Shown here piece by piece: positions 1 through 8,641 of a stretch of 64,000 bases of DNA; position 1 is the first letter of the stretch; each line of letters starts with the position of its first letter. Position numbers and translations under genes: made by a program. Source of the stretch: Micrococcales bacterium. GTDB taxonomy: Bacteria > Actinomycetota > Actinomycetes > S36-B12 > UBA10799. Where the stretch lies: NCBI GenBank assembly GCA_016703125.1, contig JADJCR010000009.1:3707-67706 (forward strand), given 5' to 3'. The notes beneath the pieces are model-generated. The model had not been told where the DNA came from. It worked only from the letters and a program-made list of their open reading frames with translations, and made no database searches.

Positions 1-394
1 ACCAGCGGCCGTCGGCCCACTGCAGGAACATCGCGTGCTGATCCTGGCGGACCTGGGCCTGGTCGGCGATCGTGCGGACGGCCGTGACTGAGCCGTTCGC
101 GGCGGGGCTGTCCTGGATCATCGCGTCCGTGCACGTCTGCTCGCCGGCGACGTCTGCACGCACACCCGGCGACAGCAGTGCGCACAATGCGGCCCAATCA
201 CCGAGGGCCACGGCGCGATCGGCGGCCGCCGCGGTCCCGACCGGATCCGATCGGCCGGCGCCGCCGCAGGCGCTCGCGGTCACAGCGACCAGGATCACCA
301 GCGGGACGAGGGCGCTGCCGCCGATCGGGGCCAGCCACCTGGCCACGGACTGTCGGCGCCGCAGCCCCTCATGCTGTGCTGGGATGTCGGCCAC
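1..394 (-). CDS. Putative lipoprotein, C-terminus outside window
   Basis: The gene runs off the left edge, so only about 131 N-terminal residues are visible. I place the start at GTG 394-392, six bases after a CTCGGGA ribosome-binding site; a GTG at 400 is an alternative. Residues 25-43 are a hydrophobic stretch ending in VTASAC, which looks like a lipobox with Cys43, so the protein is probably exported and lipid-anchored. The visible mature part is Ala/Asp-rich and I recognise no family. It follows the SDR gene by 16 bases on the same strand and may be the last gene of that operon. Confidence 0.7.
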   Translation of the reverse strand, partial: MADIPAQHEGLRRRQSVARWLAPIGGSALVPLVILVAVTASACGGAGRSDPVGTAAAADRAVALGDWAALCALLSPGVRADVAGEQTCTDAMIQDSPAANGSVTAVRTIADQAQVRQDQHAMFLQWADGRW

Positions 395-410
395 GATCAC
401 TCCCGAGGAC

Positions 411-1271
411 TCAGAACACCGGTTTGCCGCCGGTGACGCCCAGGACGCTGCCAGAGATGTAGCTGGCCTCGTCGGAGGCGAAGAAGACGAAAGCGGGTGC
501 AACCTCAGCAGGCTGCCCGGCGCGTCCCAGTGGTGTATCCGCACCGAAAGCCTCGACCTTCTCGGGCGGCTGGGTCGCGGGCTGCAGCGGCGTCCAGATC
601 GGCCCGGGGGCGACCGCGTTGACCCGGATCCCCCGGGGTCCGAGCTCGGCAGCCAGGTTCACGGTGATGTTGTTGATGGCCGCCTTCGTGGCCGCGTAGT
701 CCACCAGGGCAGGCGAGGGGTGGTAGGCCTGCACCGAACTGTTGTTGATGATCGCGGCACCGTCGCCGAGATGGTGGAGCGCGGCCTGTGTCAGCCAGAG
801 AAGGGCGTAGAGGTTGGTGCGGAAGATCCGGTCCATGCGTTCGTCGGTGAGATCGACGATCCCCTCGCCGCGGGCCATCTGGAAGCCGGCGTTGTTCACC
901 AGCACATCCAGGCCGCCCAGGCCCTCGACGGCACGTCGCACCGCGGACTCGCACGCCCGCCGGTCGCGCAGGTCGACCTCGATGGCCACCGCCGTGCGCC
1001 CGGCGTCCTCGATCAGTTCGACGGTGGTGGCAGCGTCCTCGGATTCGGCCGGCAAGTACGTGAAGGCAACGTCCGCACCCTCGCGGGCGAAGGCCATGGC
1101 TACGGCGCGACCGATCCCGGAATCCCCGCCGGTCACCAGCGCCCGCTTGGCCAGCAGTCGCTCGTGGCCCACGTACGACGTCTCGCCGTGGTCCGGGACC
1201 GGTGTCATCTCGTCCGTGCGTCCCGGTGGTTGTTGCTGCTGCGCGGGGAAGGCACTCGTGGCGTCGGTCAT
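411..1271 (-). CDS. SDR family oxidoreductase
   Basis: This 286-residue protein is a classical short-chain dehydrogenase/reductase, a cytoplasmic NAD(P)-dependent enzyme acting on a hydroxyl or carbonyl group. The cofactor loop TGGDSGIGRA lies near residue 47, the structural NNAG motif follows, and the catalytic Ser plus YAATK (Tyr-x-x-x-Lys) are intact. The roughly 40-residue N-terminal extension before the Rossmann fold and the GGDSGIG signature are typical of the YghA/YdaD-like SDR subgroup. The substrate cannot be inferred. Its ATG overlaps the stop of the upstream FAD/Rieske gene (ATGA), so the two are translationally coupled. Confidence 0.93.
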   Translation of the reverse strand: MTDATSAFPAQQQQPPGRTDEMTPVPDHGETSYVGHERLLAKRALVTGGDSGIGRAVAMAFAREGADVAFTYLPAESEDAATTVELIEDAGRTAVAIEVDLRDRRACESAVRRAVEGLGGLDVLVNNAGFQMARGEGIVDLTDERMDRIFRTNLYALLWLTQAALHHLGDGAAIINNSSVQAYHPSPALVDYAATKAAINNITVNLAAELGPRGIRVNAVAPGPIWTPLQPATQPPEKVEAFGADTPLGRAGQPAEVAPAFVFFASDEASYISGSVLGVTGGKPVF

Positions 1272-2770
1272 TCGGTGCGCTCCTTCCGGGTCGTGGCGGC
1301 GTCGTCCAACGGGTGGAGGGCGAGTGCTTCAACCGCAGGTCCCTGCAGTACCCGGCCCGTGGGATCGAAGCGCGAGCCATGGCACGGGCAGTCCCAACTG
1401 CGCTCGCCGGGGTTCCAGCGCACCGTGCATCCCAGATGGGTGCAGCGCGCTGACACCGAGTGCAGGTCACCGCTGTCGTCACGGTGCACGGCCACCTGGC
1501 TCAGCCCGTCGCGCACGATGGCCGATTCGCCCGGTGCCAGGTCGGCGATGGGTGATGCGTCCGTACTGACGATGCCGCCGAGCAGCCGTCCCGCGACGGC
1601 GGCTTGGTGCTTGACGAGGCGGCCGGCTGCCTGCAGGCCGGGGAGGCGCGGGCCCCAGTTCCCCCACGACGGGTCCGGTTCCCCCAGTACTCGCGCGGAG
1701 ATCTGATGAGCTGCGATGGTCCCGTTCGTCAGTCCCCAGCCGGAGAAGCCCGCCGCGGCAAACACCGACGACCCAGGCGTCACGGGTCCGGCGATGGGCA
1801 GTGAGTCCGCGACGTTGAACGTGTCCTGGGCGGCCCAGTGCGCGATGACCCGAACCGGCCCGAACCGGTCCACCACCCACTGCTCGAGGGTGAGCCAGGG
1901 TTGCCTCGGTGACGTGCCAGTCGGATGGCCCTCGCCGACGATGACCATCTGGTCGGTCCCCACAGGCCGCGTCGAGCGCGACGTCGGCCCGACCAGATGG
2001 GTCATGGCGCTGGTGGCCCGGGGGCTGCTGACCAGCAGGGCGAAGTGCCGCTCAGCGGACAGCGTGGCGAACCAGCCTCCCCGCAGGGTTGGGGGGTAGT
2101 GCGTGGCCAGCACCAGGTGACCAGCGCGGACCTCGGAGTCGCCCGCCACGACTCGGACGGGCCCGCGCCAGCTGAACGACGTCATCGGGTGATGAGGCAG
2201 GTACAGCGCACCGTTCTGCTCGGCGGCCGAGATCACATCCCGCAGGTACTCGCCGGGATGCAGGCTCATCTGGTCCGGCACGCAGTACCCGGTCGCCGGC
2301 CAGGGCAGATCCGGGGGTGCGTCGGCCAGCGTGACGCCCGAGGCCCGCAGTAGCCGGGCGGTTTCGAGCACCTCCGCGATCGAATCGGCGTCCTCGCCGT
2401 AGACGAACTGGTCAGCGCGGGTCACCGCGTTCGCGCTCGTCGTCGCGACGAAGGCCATTGCCATCTGCGTAGCGCGCAGGTACTGCACCGCAGTCTCGTC
2501 CTTGTGGCGGGCCGCGATCCGGGCCGGGAGTGTGCCCTGGCCGACGGTGACCTTCGCGGTGGAGTGGACCGTGGTCGACTTCTGCAGAGGATCGCCGGCA
2601 TCTACGAGAACCACCGACAGACCGCGACGCGCCAGTAGGAGCGCAGTCGTCGCGCCGAAGACTCCTGCGCCGGCGACCACGACGTCGCACCGGCCCGGCA
2701 GTTCGGGCTGCTGCGGTGCTGACACGTTCGCGGGCAGCGACCACGGGCTGCCTGCCTTACCGAGATCCAC
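1268..2770 (-). CDS. FAD-dependent oxidoreductase with C-terminal Rieske domain
   Basis: This 500-residue protein joins a DAO-type FAD oxidoreductase to a Rieske [2Fe-2S] domain. The dinucleotide-binding motif VVAGAGVFGATTALLLARRG sits near residues 28-47. The last 100 residues hold both cluster motifs, CTHLGC and CPCHGSRF (two Cys, two His), so the cluster should be built. Known homologues of this architecture oxidise amines or related substrates and pass electrons through the cluster; the substrate here is unknown. I chose GTG 2770-2768 because a GGAGGACAG ribosome-binding site precedes it; an open frame continues upstream but would overlap the next gene. It is coupled to the SDR gene by an ATGA overlap. 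Confidence 0.9.
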   Translation of the reverse strand: MDLGKAGSPWSLPANVSAPQQPELPGRCDVVVAGAGVFGATTALLLARRGLSVVLVDAGDPLQKSTTVHSTAKVTVGQGTLPARIAARHKDETAVQYLRATQMAMAFVATTSANAVTRADQFVYGEDADSIAEVLETARLLRASGVTLADAPPDLPWPATGYCVPDQMSLHPGEYLRDVISAAEQNGALYLPHHPMTSFSWRGPVRVVAGDSEVRAGHLVLATHYPPTLRGGWFATLSAERHFALLVSSPRATSAMTHLVGPTSRSTRPVGTDQMVIVGEGHPTGTSPRQPWLTLEQWVVDRFGPVRVIAHWAAQDTFNVADSLPIAGPVTPGSSVFAAAGFSGWGLTNGTIAAHQISARVLGEPDPSWGNWGPRLPGLQAAGRLVKHQAAVAGRLLGGIVSTDASPIADLAPGESAIVRDGLSQVAVHRDDSGDLHSVSARCTHLGCTVRWNPGERSWDCPCHGSRFDPTGRVLQGPAVEALALHPLDDAATTRKERTE

Positions 2771-2805
2771 CCTGTCCTCCTCGGTGTTGCTGGCGCACCC
2801 CACGT

Positions 2806-2835
2806 GCCCGCAGACGACCTCCCATACCTGCGGGC
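2806..2835 (-). terminator. Candidate hairpin terminator
   Basis: A perfect 8-base inverted repeat, GCCCGCAG and CTGCGGGC, is separated by a 14-base loop and begins 39 bases past the stop codon of the NHL/metzincin gene. There is no T-run, which is usual for actinobacterial terminators. Confidence 0.45.
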
Positions 2836-2874
2836 GCGACCGTGTCGGGTGGTGGGTGTCGCGCTGGGGCACCG

Positions 2875-5121
2875 CTACCGCCGGACGGTGCGACGGATCA
2901 GGCGCGAGGAGTTGCCCGCCCGGTCCAGCGCGGCGGCCCGGACGCGGTGGTTGCCGCGTCTGACCTGGAGGCGCACCCGCTTCACCGTGACGCCCTTCGC
3001 GCGGTACTGCCGGGTCTTCTTGTCGACTTTGACGACGACCCGGTCGAGCCCCTTGGCGTCCCGGGCGGTCACGAGAACCCTGCCCTTCGAACGCACACGC
3101 ACCTTCACGCGTGGGCGCTTCGTGTCGCCCAGCAACACCTTCTGAGTCGCGCGGAGCACCTTGGCCGTCGGCTCCTTCGGCCAGATGGCATCGGGGAGAG
3201 ACACGCCGGCGGCATCGCCGACCTGACCGCCGTCGAAGACGATGTGGTCCCAGTCGTTCCACGGGGACAACGTGGTCTTCGCGCCGTCGTTGTTCAGGTC
3301 CACACTCACGGTTTCGCCTGCTGTTCCGTCGCAGTCGAGGTCGAGGGCTCCCGACACCGATCCCGTGGTCCAGTCGGAGGGGCAACGCCAGGTGGTCGTG
3401 TAGCGGGTGAGCAGCGAGCCGACACCGCCGAACCCGGCGACCTCAGTCAGCGACGTCTCGTCGAGGCTGGGCAGGGTCTGGGAGCCGCCGGGGAACAGGG
3501 AGTAGTCGAACACCCCGGCCTGTCCGTCGCGGACCAGTCCCGCCAGTTGGAAGGCGTAGTTCATCACGGACAGGTAGTTGGGCTTGCGGTTGGTGTCGTC
3601 CCCACCGCCGTGGTGCAGTCCGAGGTTGTGGCCCAGTTCGTGCATGAAGGTGCCTGCTTGTTCGGCCGTCGTGCCGGAGCAGTCGAGCCCCTGGGTGCAG
3701 AACGCGCCCAGCGACACGACCAGATCGCTGGCGGGGATCCCGCGCGAGATGCCGCTGGAGGTCGTGCCGTTGTACGAATGGGCCGACACCACCCAGTGGA
3801 AGATGGGCCTGCGGGCCGCTGCGAACAGACTCGACTTGCCCGAGTCCACCCCGCGCCAGACAGCCAGGTTGTTGGCATGTCGCAACTCGTCGGAGCCTGA
3901 TCGCGCGCCCCACGTACGGGTGCCCGTCATCGGCGAGTCACTGCCGTTGTCGACGTGCAGGGTGATGCCTGAGGTCCGGTTCGGATTGGGCACCGGTGCC
4001 GCCGCGAACGCATCGACGACCTGTGCGATGGCCGCATTGTCCAGGTGGTGATTGGTCATCCAGTCGATCTCGACGAAGACGTCCTTGCGGTACGGGTTCG
4101 CGCCCATGGCCGGCAGGTCCACATCGATCGAACCGTCGTCATGGTGGTCGTATCCGAGGACCTCCCAGCGGTCGGGAAGGGCATCGCCGTCAGTGTCGAC
4201 GGTGGCGTCGGCGGACACGAACCGCAGGACCGATTCGGCGAGGTTGTCGGCGACGTACACCTCGCCGAAGCGGTCGACGGCCACACCCGTGGGCCCCTGC
4301 AGCCGACCCTGGCCGAAACTCGTCCGGTAGTCCCCGCCCGCGGAGAAGACCTGCACGTCGTCACGGTCCGTGTCAGCCACGAACACCGTGCCGTCCGGAC
4401 CCACGGCGATCGCGCTGGGTGACAGGAACTGACCCGGACCGGATCCCTGCTCGCCCCACCACGTCACGAGTTGGCCGGTGGGGGTGAAACGCTGAACGCG
4501 GTGGGCATCCTGCTCGACGACGTAGACCGTGCTGTCCGGTGCGACCGCGATCCCGGTGAGCCAGTCGAACTGACCGGTCCAGCTCGACAGGAAGCCGCCG
4601 TCGCGGGTGAAACGCTGGATGCGGCCGTTGTTGAAGTCGGCGACGTAGACCGTGCCGTCCGGCGCCGTGGCGATGTCGGCGGCGTACTCGAATTGGCCGT
4701 CCGCCGTGCCCTCCGTTCCCCACGCCCCGCCCAGGACGCCTTCGGGGGTGAACCACTGGATGCGGTGGTTGCGCACATCAGCGACGTAGACCCGGGAATC
4801 CCATCCCACCGCCACGTCCTGCGGAGTGTTGAACTCACCGGGTTCGCTGCTGCCGCCGGGACCCGGGTTGCCCCACATGAGGCGGAAGGTGCCCTGCGGG
4901 CTGAAGTTCTGGACGCGCTGGTTGCCGGTCTCCACCGTGTAGACGCTGCCGTTGTTCGAGGTCTCCACCTCGTGGATCGCGTTGAACTCGCCCTCCCCTG
5001 AGCCCAGGGACCCCCATGAGAGAACGAAGTCGTAGCCCGCCGACTGCGCCGCGGAGGGCAGGGCGTACATGCCGATGGTTGCTATCGCTCCTGCCGCGCC
5101 GGCTGCCACGATTCGTCGCAT
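2875..5121 (-). CDS. Secreted NHL-propeller/metzincin-like metalloprotease
   Basis: The 748-residue protein has a Sec signal peptide (MRRIVAAGAAGAIATIGMYA, cleavage expected after SAAQSA). Six NHL-type repeats follow (VYVADVRNHRIQWF and relatives), enough for a six-bladed propeller to about residue 310. Next come a Ca-binding-like DTDGDALPDRWE segment, a zinc-protease module with HELGHNLGLHH near residue 493 and a Met-turn-like SVMNY about 20 residues later, and a basic C-terminal Ig-like module. HExxHxxGxxH plus Met-turn is the metzincin signature, so a secreted zinc peptidase is likely. I chose ATG 5121-5119, eight bases after GGGGAGG; a GTG nine bases upstream would abut that site. Confidence 0.85.
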   Translation of the reverse strand: MRRIVAAGAAGAIATIGMYALPSAAQSAGYDFVLSWGSLGSGEGEFNAIHEVETSNNGSVYTVETGNQRVQNFSPQGTFRLMWGNPGPGGSSEPGEFNTPQDVAVGWDSRVYVADVRNHRIQWFTPEGVLGGAWGTEGTADGQFEYAADIATAPDGTVYVADFNNGRIQRFTRDGGFLSSWTGQFDWLTGIAVAPDSTVYVVEQDAHRVQRFTPTGQLVTWWGEQGSGPGQFLSPSAIAVGPDGTVFVADTDRDDVQVFSAGGDYRTSFGQGRLQGPTGVAVDRFGEVYVADNLAESVLRFVSADATVDTDGDALPDRWEVLGYDHHDDGSIDVDLPAMGANPYRKDVFVEIDWMTNHHLDNAAIAQVVDAFAAAPVPNPNRTSGITLHVDNGSDSPMTGTRTWGARSGSDELRHANNLAVWRGVDSGKSSLFAAARRPIFHWVVSAHSYNGTTSSGISRGIPASDLVVSLGAFCTQGLDCSGTTAEQAGTFMHELGHNLGLHHGGGDDTNRKPNYLSVMNYAFQLAGLVRDGQAGVFDYSLFPGGSQTLPSLDETSLTEVAGFGGVGSLLTRYTTTWRCPSDWTTGSVSGALDLDCDGTAGETVSVDLNNDGAKTTLSPWNDWDHIVFDGGQVGDAAGVSLPDAIWPKEPTAKVLRATQKVLLGDTKRPRVKVRVRSKGRVLVTARDAKGLDRVVVKVDKKTRQYRAKGVTVKRVRLQVRRGNHRVRAAALDRAGNSSRLIRRTVRR

Positions 5122-5302
5122 CAGAGCCACCTCCCCGGTGGGGGCACCCCTGCTTCAAGTATGGGCGTGTCGTGGACCGCATGCGGTGTTCACGCTCGCG
5201 GCAAGGGCGGTGGAGATTCGGATACCGGTTAGCGGAATGCACCTTCCGTATCGCTTTTACATCTGTCCGTTTCTCCAACGCCTGGCAGACCGGGCCGCAC
5301 CG

Positions 5303-5473
5303 TCAACGAAACTGGCGACCGACTGCTCCCTGGCTCAACCGGGACCACTGCTCGTGGGCGTTGACTGGCGGACTGAAGTGCGACTGCGGCACGGAACGGG
5401 GCCGGTCGTCGGCGAGCACGCGGAAGAGCACCAGCAGGTAGAGGCCGAGGAAGGTGAGAGCGATGAATGTCAT
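5303..5473 (-). CDS. Small single-pass membrane protein
   Basis: A 56-residue open frame starts MTFIALTFLGLYLLVLFRVL, one N-terminal transmembrane helix, followed by a short charged and proline-rich cytosolic tail (DDRPRSVPQSHFSPP). Small actinobacterial membrane proteins with this layout are common, but I cannot name a family. The ribosome-binding site is weak (GGGGGC directly before ATG). It is divergent from the glxA-like gene and may share the regulatory region at 5510-5544. Confidence 0.5.
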   Translation of the reverse strand: MTFIALTFLGLYLLVLFRVLADDRPRSVPQSHFSPPVNAHEQWSRLSQGAVGRQFR

Positions 5474-5509
5474 GCCCCCAATGTGGCGCTGCTGCCGAAG
5501 ATCCTCGAG

Positions 5510-5544
5510 TGGCATTATTGACATGCTCCCGCAATATACTGCCA
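5510..5544. promoter_or_regulatory. Inverted TGGCANTAT operator overlapping a TATACT -10 box
   Basis: TGGCATTAT (5510-5518) and, on the other strand, TGGCAGTAT (5544-5536) form an inverted pair. The right half overlaps TATACT (5535-5540), a good -10 box for the regulator gene starting at 5555. TGGC followed by an A/T tract resembles the published AdpA consensus, and the downstream gene encodes an AdpA/GlxA-type regulator, so autoregulation is plausible but inferred. Confidence 0.4.
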
Positions 5545-5554
5545 CAATGGGTCC

Positions 5555-6505
5555 GTGAAGAACGTTGCGTGCTTGGTCCTGCCCGGAGTCGCACCTTTCG
5601 AACTTGGGGTGATCTGCGACATCTTCGGCGGGGACCGTTCGGACATGGGAGTGCCCCGGTTGAACTTCACGCTGGTCACCCCGCAACCGGGCCTGGTGCC
5701 GACCACCCTTGGCTTCCCGGTCGGGGTGGCTGACGGGCTCGATGCCGCATCCGACGCCGACCTCGTCTGCGTGGCGCCCGGCCTGTGCGAGAACATCCCG
5801 GAACCGGCGCTGGAGTTGCTGCGGTCGACCGTGGCCAAGGGCGCCCGGGTCATGTCGGTGTGTTCCGGGGCGTTCGTGCTCGGGGAAGCGGGACTGCTCG
5901 ACGGGCGCAACTGCACCACCCACTGGCTGCACGCCGATGAACTCGCACAGCGTTTCCCGTCGGCCCGCGTCGATCCGATGGTGCTCTACGTCGAGGACGG
6001 GCCGGTGCTCACCAGCGCCGGCGCCGCGGCCGGACTCGACCTGTCGTTGCACATCCTGCGCCAGGAATTCGGCGATGCGGTGGCCGGTGTTGTCGCGCGG
6101 CGCATGGTCGTGCCTCCGCACCGGGACGGCGGGCAGGCGCAGTACATCGAGGATCCCCTGCCGGAACCCCCGGCCAATCTGGCGCCGCTGCTGGACTGGC
6201 TGCGGGCGAACCTCGCCGACGAGATCACCGTGGCGGACATGGCCCACCGGATGTGGATGTCCCCGCGCACGTTCGCCCGCAGGTTCGCGGCGGAGACCGG
6301 AACCACCCCCTACAAGTGGCTGCTGCACCAGCGGGTGGCTGCTTCGGCCGGCCTGCTGGAGACCACGGACCTGCCGCTTGATGAGGTGGCGCGCCTGACC
6401 GGGCTCGGGGATGCGACCATGCTGCGTCACCACTTCAAGGTGCTGCGGGGCACCACCCCGTCGGCTTATCGGCGCGACTTTGCGGGCTTCCGGACCTCTG
6501 CCTGA
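5555..6505 (+). CDS. GlxA/AdpA-type transcriptional regulator (DJ-1/PfpI + AraC HTH)
   Basis: The 316-residue protein has an N-terminal DJ-1/PfpI-like domain (residues 1-170), including the nucleophile-elbow-like SVCSGAFVLGEAGLLDGR, and a C-terminal AraC/XylS double helix-turn-helix (about 215-310; MSPRTFARRFAAETGTTPYK is typical). Proteins of this group bind DNA as dimers and control catabolic or developmental genes. The start is GTG 5555, about 15 bases after TATACT, with no clear ribosome-binding site. It stands alone, divergent from the small membrane protein gene. Its targets are unknown. Confidence 0.9.
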   Translation: MKNVACLVLPGVAPFELGVICDIFGGDRSDMGVPRLNFTLVTPQPGLVPTTLGFPVGVADGLDAASDADLVCVAPGLCENIPEPALELLRSTVAKGARVMSVCSGAFVLGEAGLLDGRNCTTHWLHADELAQRFPSARVDPMVLYVEDGPVLTSAGAAAGLDLSLHILRQEFGDAVAGVVARRMVVPPHRDGGQAQYIEDPLPEPPANLAPLLDWLRANLADEITVADMAHRMWMSPRTFARRFAAETGTTPYKWLLHQRVAASAGLLETTDLPLDEVARLTGLGDATMLRHHFKVLRGTTPSAYRRDFAGFRTSA

Positions 6506-6550
6506 GGGCTGTCGGCCTGGAGTGCGCGTTGTCCAACCTCCCGGCCCCCG

Positions 6551-7768
6551 TCATCCCAGCAGGGTCTGCCCCACGTACTCGCCCGGGGCGAACCCCGGCG
6601 GCACCGCGAACATCGCTGACCCGATGGGGGTGGTCCAGATGTTCAGCACGTCGAGTTGCGCCAGGCGGCGTTGGATGGGCACGAACTGGGCCTGCGGGTC
6701 GGCCGCATACGCCGTGAAGATCAGGCCGGCGTCTTGTGGCCCGTCGTCGTAGTTGTAGGGCCGCCGCAGGATGCGTTCCTGCGGCTGGTGGGCGTGTGCG
6801 AGCCGGATGTGCGCCGTGTCACCGATGACGGGGAATCCGTGCGCGTCAGTGGCCTCGAAGTCGGGGGCGGTGAACTCCGAACCCCCGGTCAGGGGCGCAC
6901 CATCCGCCAGTCGCCGGCCGATCGCCTCCTCCTTGGCCATCTGGTCCATCCCGCCCCAGGTCGTGAGATCCATCTGGATGCGCCGGACGACCGCAGCGGT
7001 GCCACCCCGCAGCCAGTCGGGTGTGGCGTCCGGGGGCAACCACACCACCGTGTCGAAATCGGCGGTGCCGGCCTCCGGATTGATGGTCCCGTCGACCTGG
7101 CCCATCAGGTTGCGTCCGGTCATGCCGGCGGGCGCGGTGTTCGCAGGACGGTGGAAACCCGCCTGCGACCAGCGCGCGGCGGCGAAGGGACGGGCGTCGG
7201 TCAGCAGCACCCGCACCGCGTGCGACACCGTCACGGGGTCCTCGGCGGCGACGTGCAGCAACAGATCGCCGCCGCTCCACCGCTGCTGAAGCCGGTCGAT
7301 GGAGAAGTCCGGCAGTCCCCTGCGCAACCAGGCCGGCGCCTGGTCGGCAGATCCCGCCGCTCGCAACAACCCCATGCCGAATCCAACGGTGATGGTCAGC
7401 CGGGCCGGGACCTGGGCCAGTTCCGGTTGCGGGTCGGCCAGGGCGGGGCGCCCCTGTGTCAGCCGGATGATGTCATCGGTGAGCAGTTTCATGAGGCGGA
7501 TGAGGGCCGCCCGGTCGACGTCGCCGCCGACGTCGAGGGCGACGAAGGTCGCATGGGCCTGCAGCGGTGTGGCGACGCCCGCCTGATGGGGCCCGTGGCA
7601 GTCCTCGACGGCTGACCCCAGGTGTGTTGTACCGGTGTCCGCAGGGGGTGGTGACGCCACCGCGTACCCCGTCGCAGCGCCCACCGCCAAGCCGCCCGCG
7701 CCGAGCGCCAGGCCGCCGAGCAGCCCCCGACGGCTCAACCCGCGGGGCTGCTCGGCGCCGGTGCTCAT
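6551..7768 (-). CDS. Dyp-type peroxidase, Tat-exported
   Basis: This 405-residue haem peroxidase has a Tat signal (SRRGLLGGLALGAGG) and the DyP signature GQVDGTINPE (GxxDG). Family members use hydrogen peroxide to oxidise dyes or phenolics, or act in iron or copper handling; EfeB and Streptomyces DtpA are relatives. Export in folded form through Tat fits haem insertion in the cytoplasm. It starts 7 bases after the stop of the PCu(A)C gene, so the two form an operon. That pairing recalls the Streptomyces locus where DtpA works with extracytoplasmic copper chaperones; the parallel is inference. Confidence 0.92.
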   Translation of the reverse strand: MSTGAEQPRGLSRRGLLGGLALGAGGLAVGAATGYAVASPPPADTGTTHLGSAVEDCHGPHQAGVATPLQAHATFVALDVGGDVDRAALIRLMKLLTDDIIRLTQGRPALADPQPELAQVPARLTITVGFGMGLLRAAGSADQAPAWLRRGLPDFSIDRLQQRWSGGDLLLHVAAEDPVTVSHAVRVLLTDARPFAAARWSQAGFHRPANTAPAGMTGRNLMGQVDGTINPEAGTADFDTVVWLPPDATPDWLRGGTAAVVRRIQMDLTTWGGMDQMAKEEAIGRRLADGAPLTGGSEFTAPDFEATDAHGFPVIGDTAHIRLAHAHQPQERILRRPYNYDDGPQDAGLIFTAYAADPQAQFVPIQRRLAQLDVLNIWTTPIGSAMFAVPPGFAPGEYVGQTLLG

Positions 7769-7775
7769 CTGCTGG

Positions 7776-8318
7776 TCAGCTTCCGGAAGGGGAGGCTTCC
7801 ATCGAGCCCTCTTCCATCGGCACGTAAGGTTCGGCGCCGCCCTCGAACGGCTTCGCGACGCTGATCCAGGTCACCGAGCCGCCGCTGTCGCAGACCGCGG
7901 TGATCTCAACCTCGTCGCCGGCCTTGATCGGTGCTGGCAGATCCATCAGCATCAGGTGGTCGGCGCCAGGCTTCAACTCGGCCGAACTGCCGGCCGGCAC
8001 GACCAGTCCGCCCTCCTTGGGCCGCATGACCATCGCGCCATCCTGGTCCACGACTTCGTGGACCTCCATCTTCCCCGCGGAGGGGCTGGAGGCGGACGTG
8101 ATCGTGATTTCCGCGTCGGTCGCGTTCTCGATGACGCCGAACGCCGCGGTCATGTCCTCGTCCTGCGCCTTCACCCAGGGGTCGGTCACGGTCAGCGCGC
8201 ACTCGGTGGCCGGGCTCGCGGTGCCGCCGGCGGTGTCGTCCGACGAGCAGGCGGTCAGCCCGCCGAGCGCCAGCAGAGAAACACCGAGGACGGCTATGGA
8301 CCGCTTGTGAGTGGGCAT
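7776..8318 (-). CDS. PCu(A)C-domain copper chaperone lipoprotein
   Basis: The 180-residue protein has a lipoprotein signal (LGVSLLALGGLTAC, lipidated Cys24) and a PCu(A)C domain with the copper-binding Met/His set: GKMEVHEVV, MVMRPKEGG and ADHLMLMD. Such proteins bind Cu(I) outside the membrane and hand it to cytochrome oxidase CuA or other cuproproteins. The start ATG follows GGGAGG by six bases. A CsoR-like palindrome lies 26 bases upstream, suggesting copper-induced expression of this gene and the DyP gene behind it. The tail is Glu/Met/Ser-rich. Confidence 0.9.
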   Translation of the reverse strand: MPTHKRSIAVLGVSLLALGGLTACSSDDTAGGTASPATECALTVTDPWVKAQDEDMTAAFGVIENATDAEITITSASSPSAGKMEVHEVVDQDGAMVMRPKEGGLVVPAGSSAELKPGADHLMLMDLPAPIKAGDEVEITAVCDSGGSVTWISVAKPFEGGAEPYVPMEEGSMEASPSGS

Positions 8319-8343
8319 TGGGATCCTCCCTTATCCGCAGCTT

Positions 8344-8358
8344 TACCCCCATGGGGTA
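8344..8358 (-). promoter_or_regulatory. CsoR-like copper operator
   Basis: TACCCCCATGGGGTA is a near-perfect palindrome, 26 bases before the PCu(A)C start codon and just upstream of its GGGAGG site. CsoR-family repressors bind TACCC/GGGTA palindromes of this kind at copper-responsive promoters. No csoR gene is in the window. The remaining intergenic DNA up to 8641 shows no gene and no other clear signal. Confidence 0.6.
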
Positions 8359-8641
8359 CCACTGAGAGACTATGCCGGGGTGTTCCAGCGGCCCCGCTCA
8401 GGCAGGCCTAACTCGACCGTTGGGGTCGCGAGTCGGGAACCCAGGAAGCCGCATCCCGCATGGTCGGCGGCTCACCCCGTCGTTCACGTGCAGCACCCCG
8501 AACGTGAACGCGGCCGCTGAGACCTCTCGCGGGCAACCACCGTCACTTCAGCCTACGTCGAGTGGGCTGCGCGAACGTCGCTCGGAGGATTCGGTGACTG
8601 TCCGTCGCCGCCGGACGAGTCGCCTCCGGCCCGGCACCCGG

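Noticed and set aside
72..1706. A 544-codon plus-strand open frame
   Set aside because: It is the shadow of the SDR and FAD/Rieske genes on the other strand, which have complete family motifs; its product is Arg/Pro-rich and has none.
5518..5540. TTGACA/TATACT as a sigma-70 promoter for the GlxA-like gene
   Set aside because: The two hexamers are only 11 bases apart, too close for a -35/-10 pair; only TATACT was kept.
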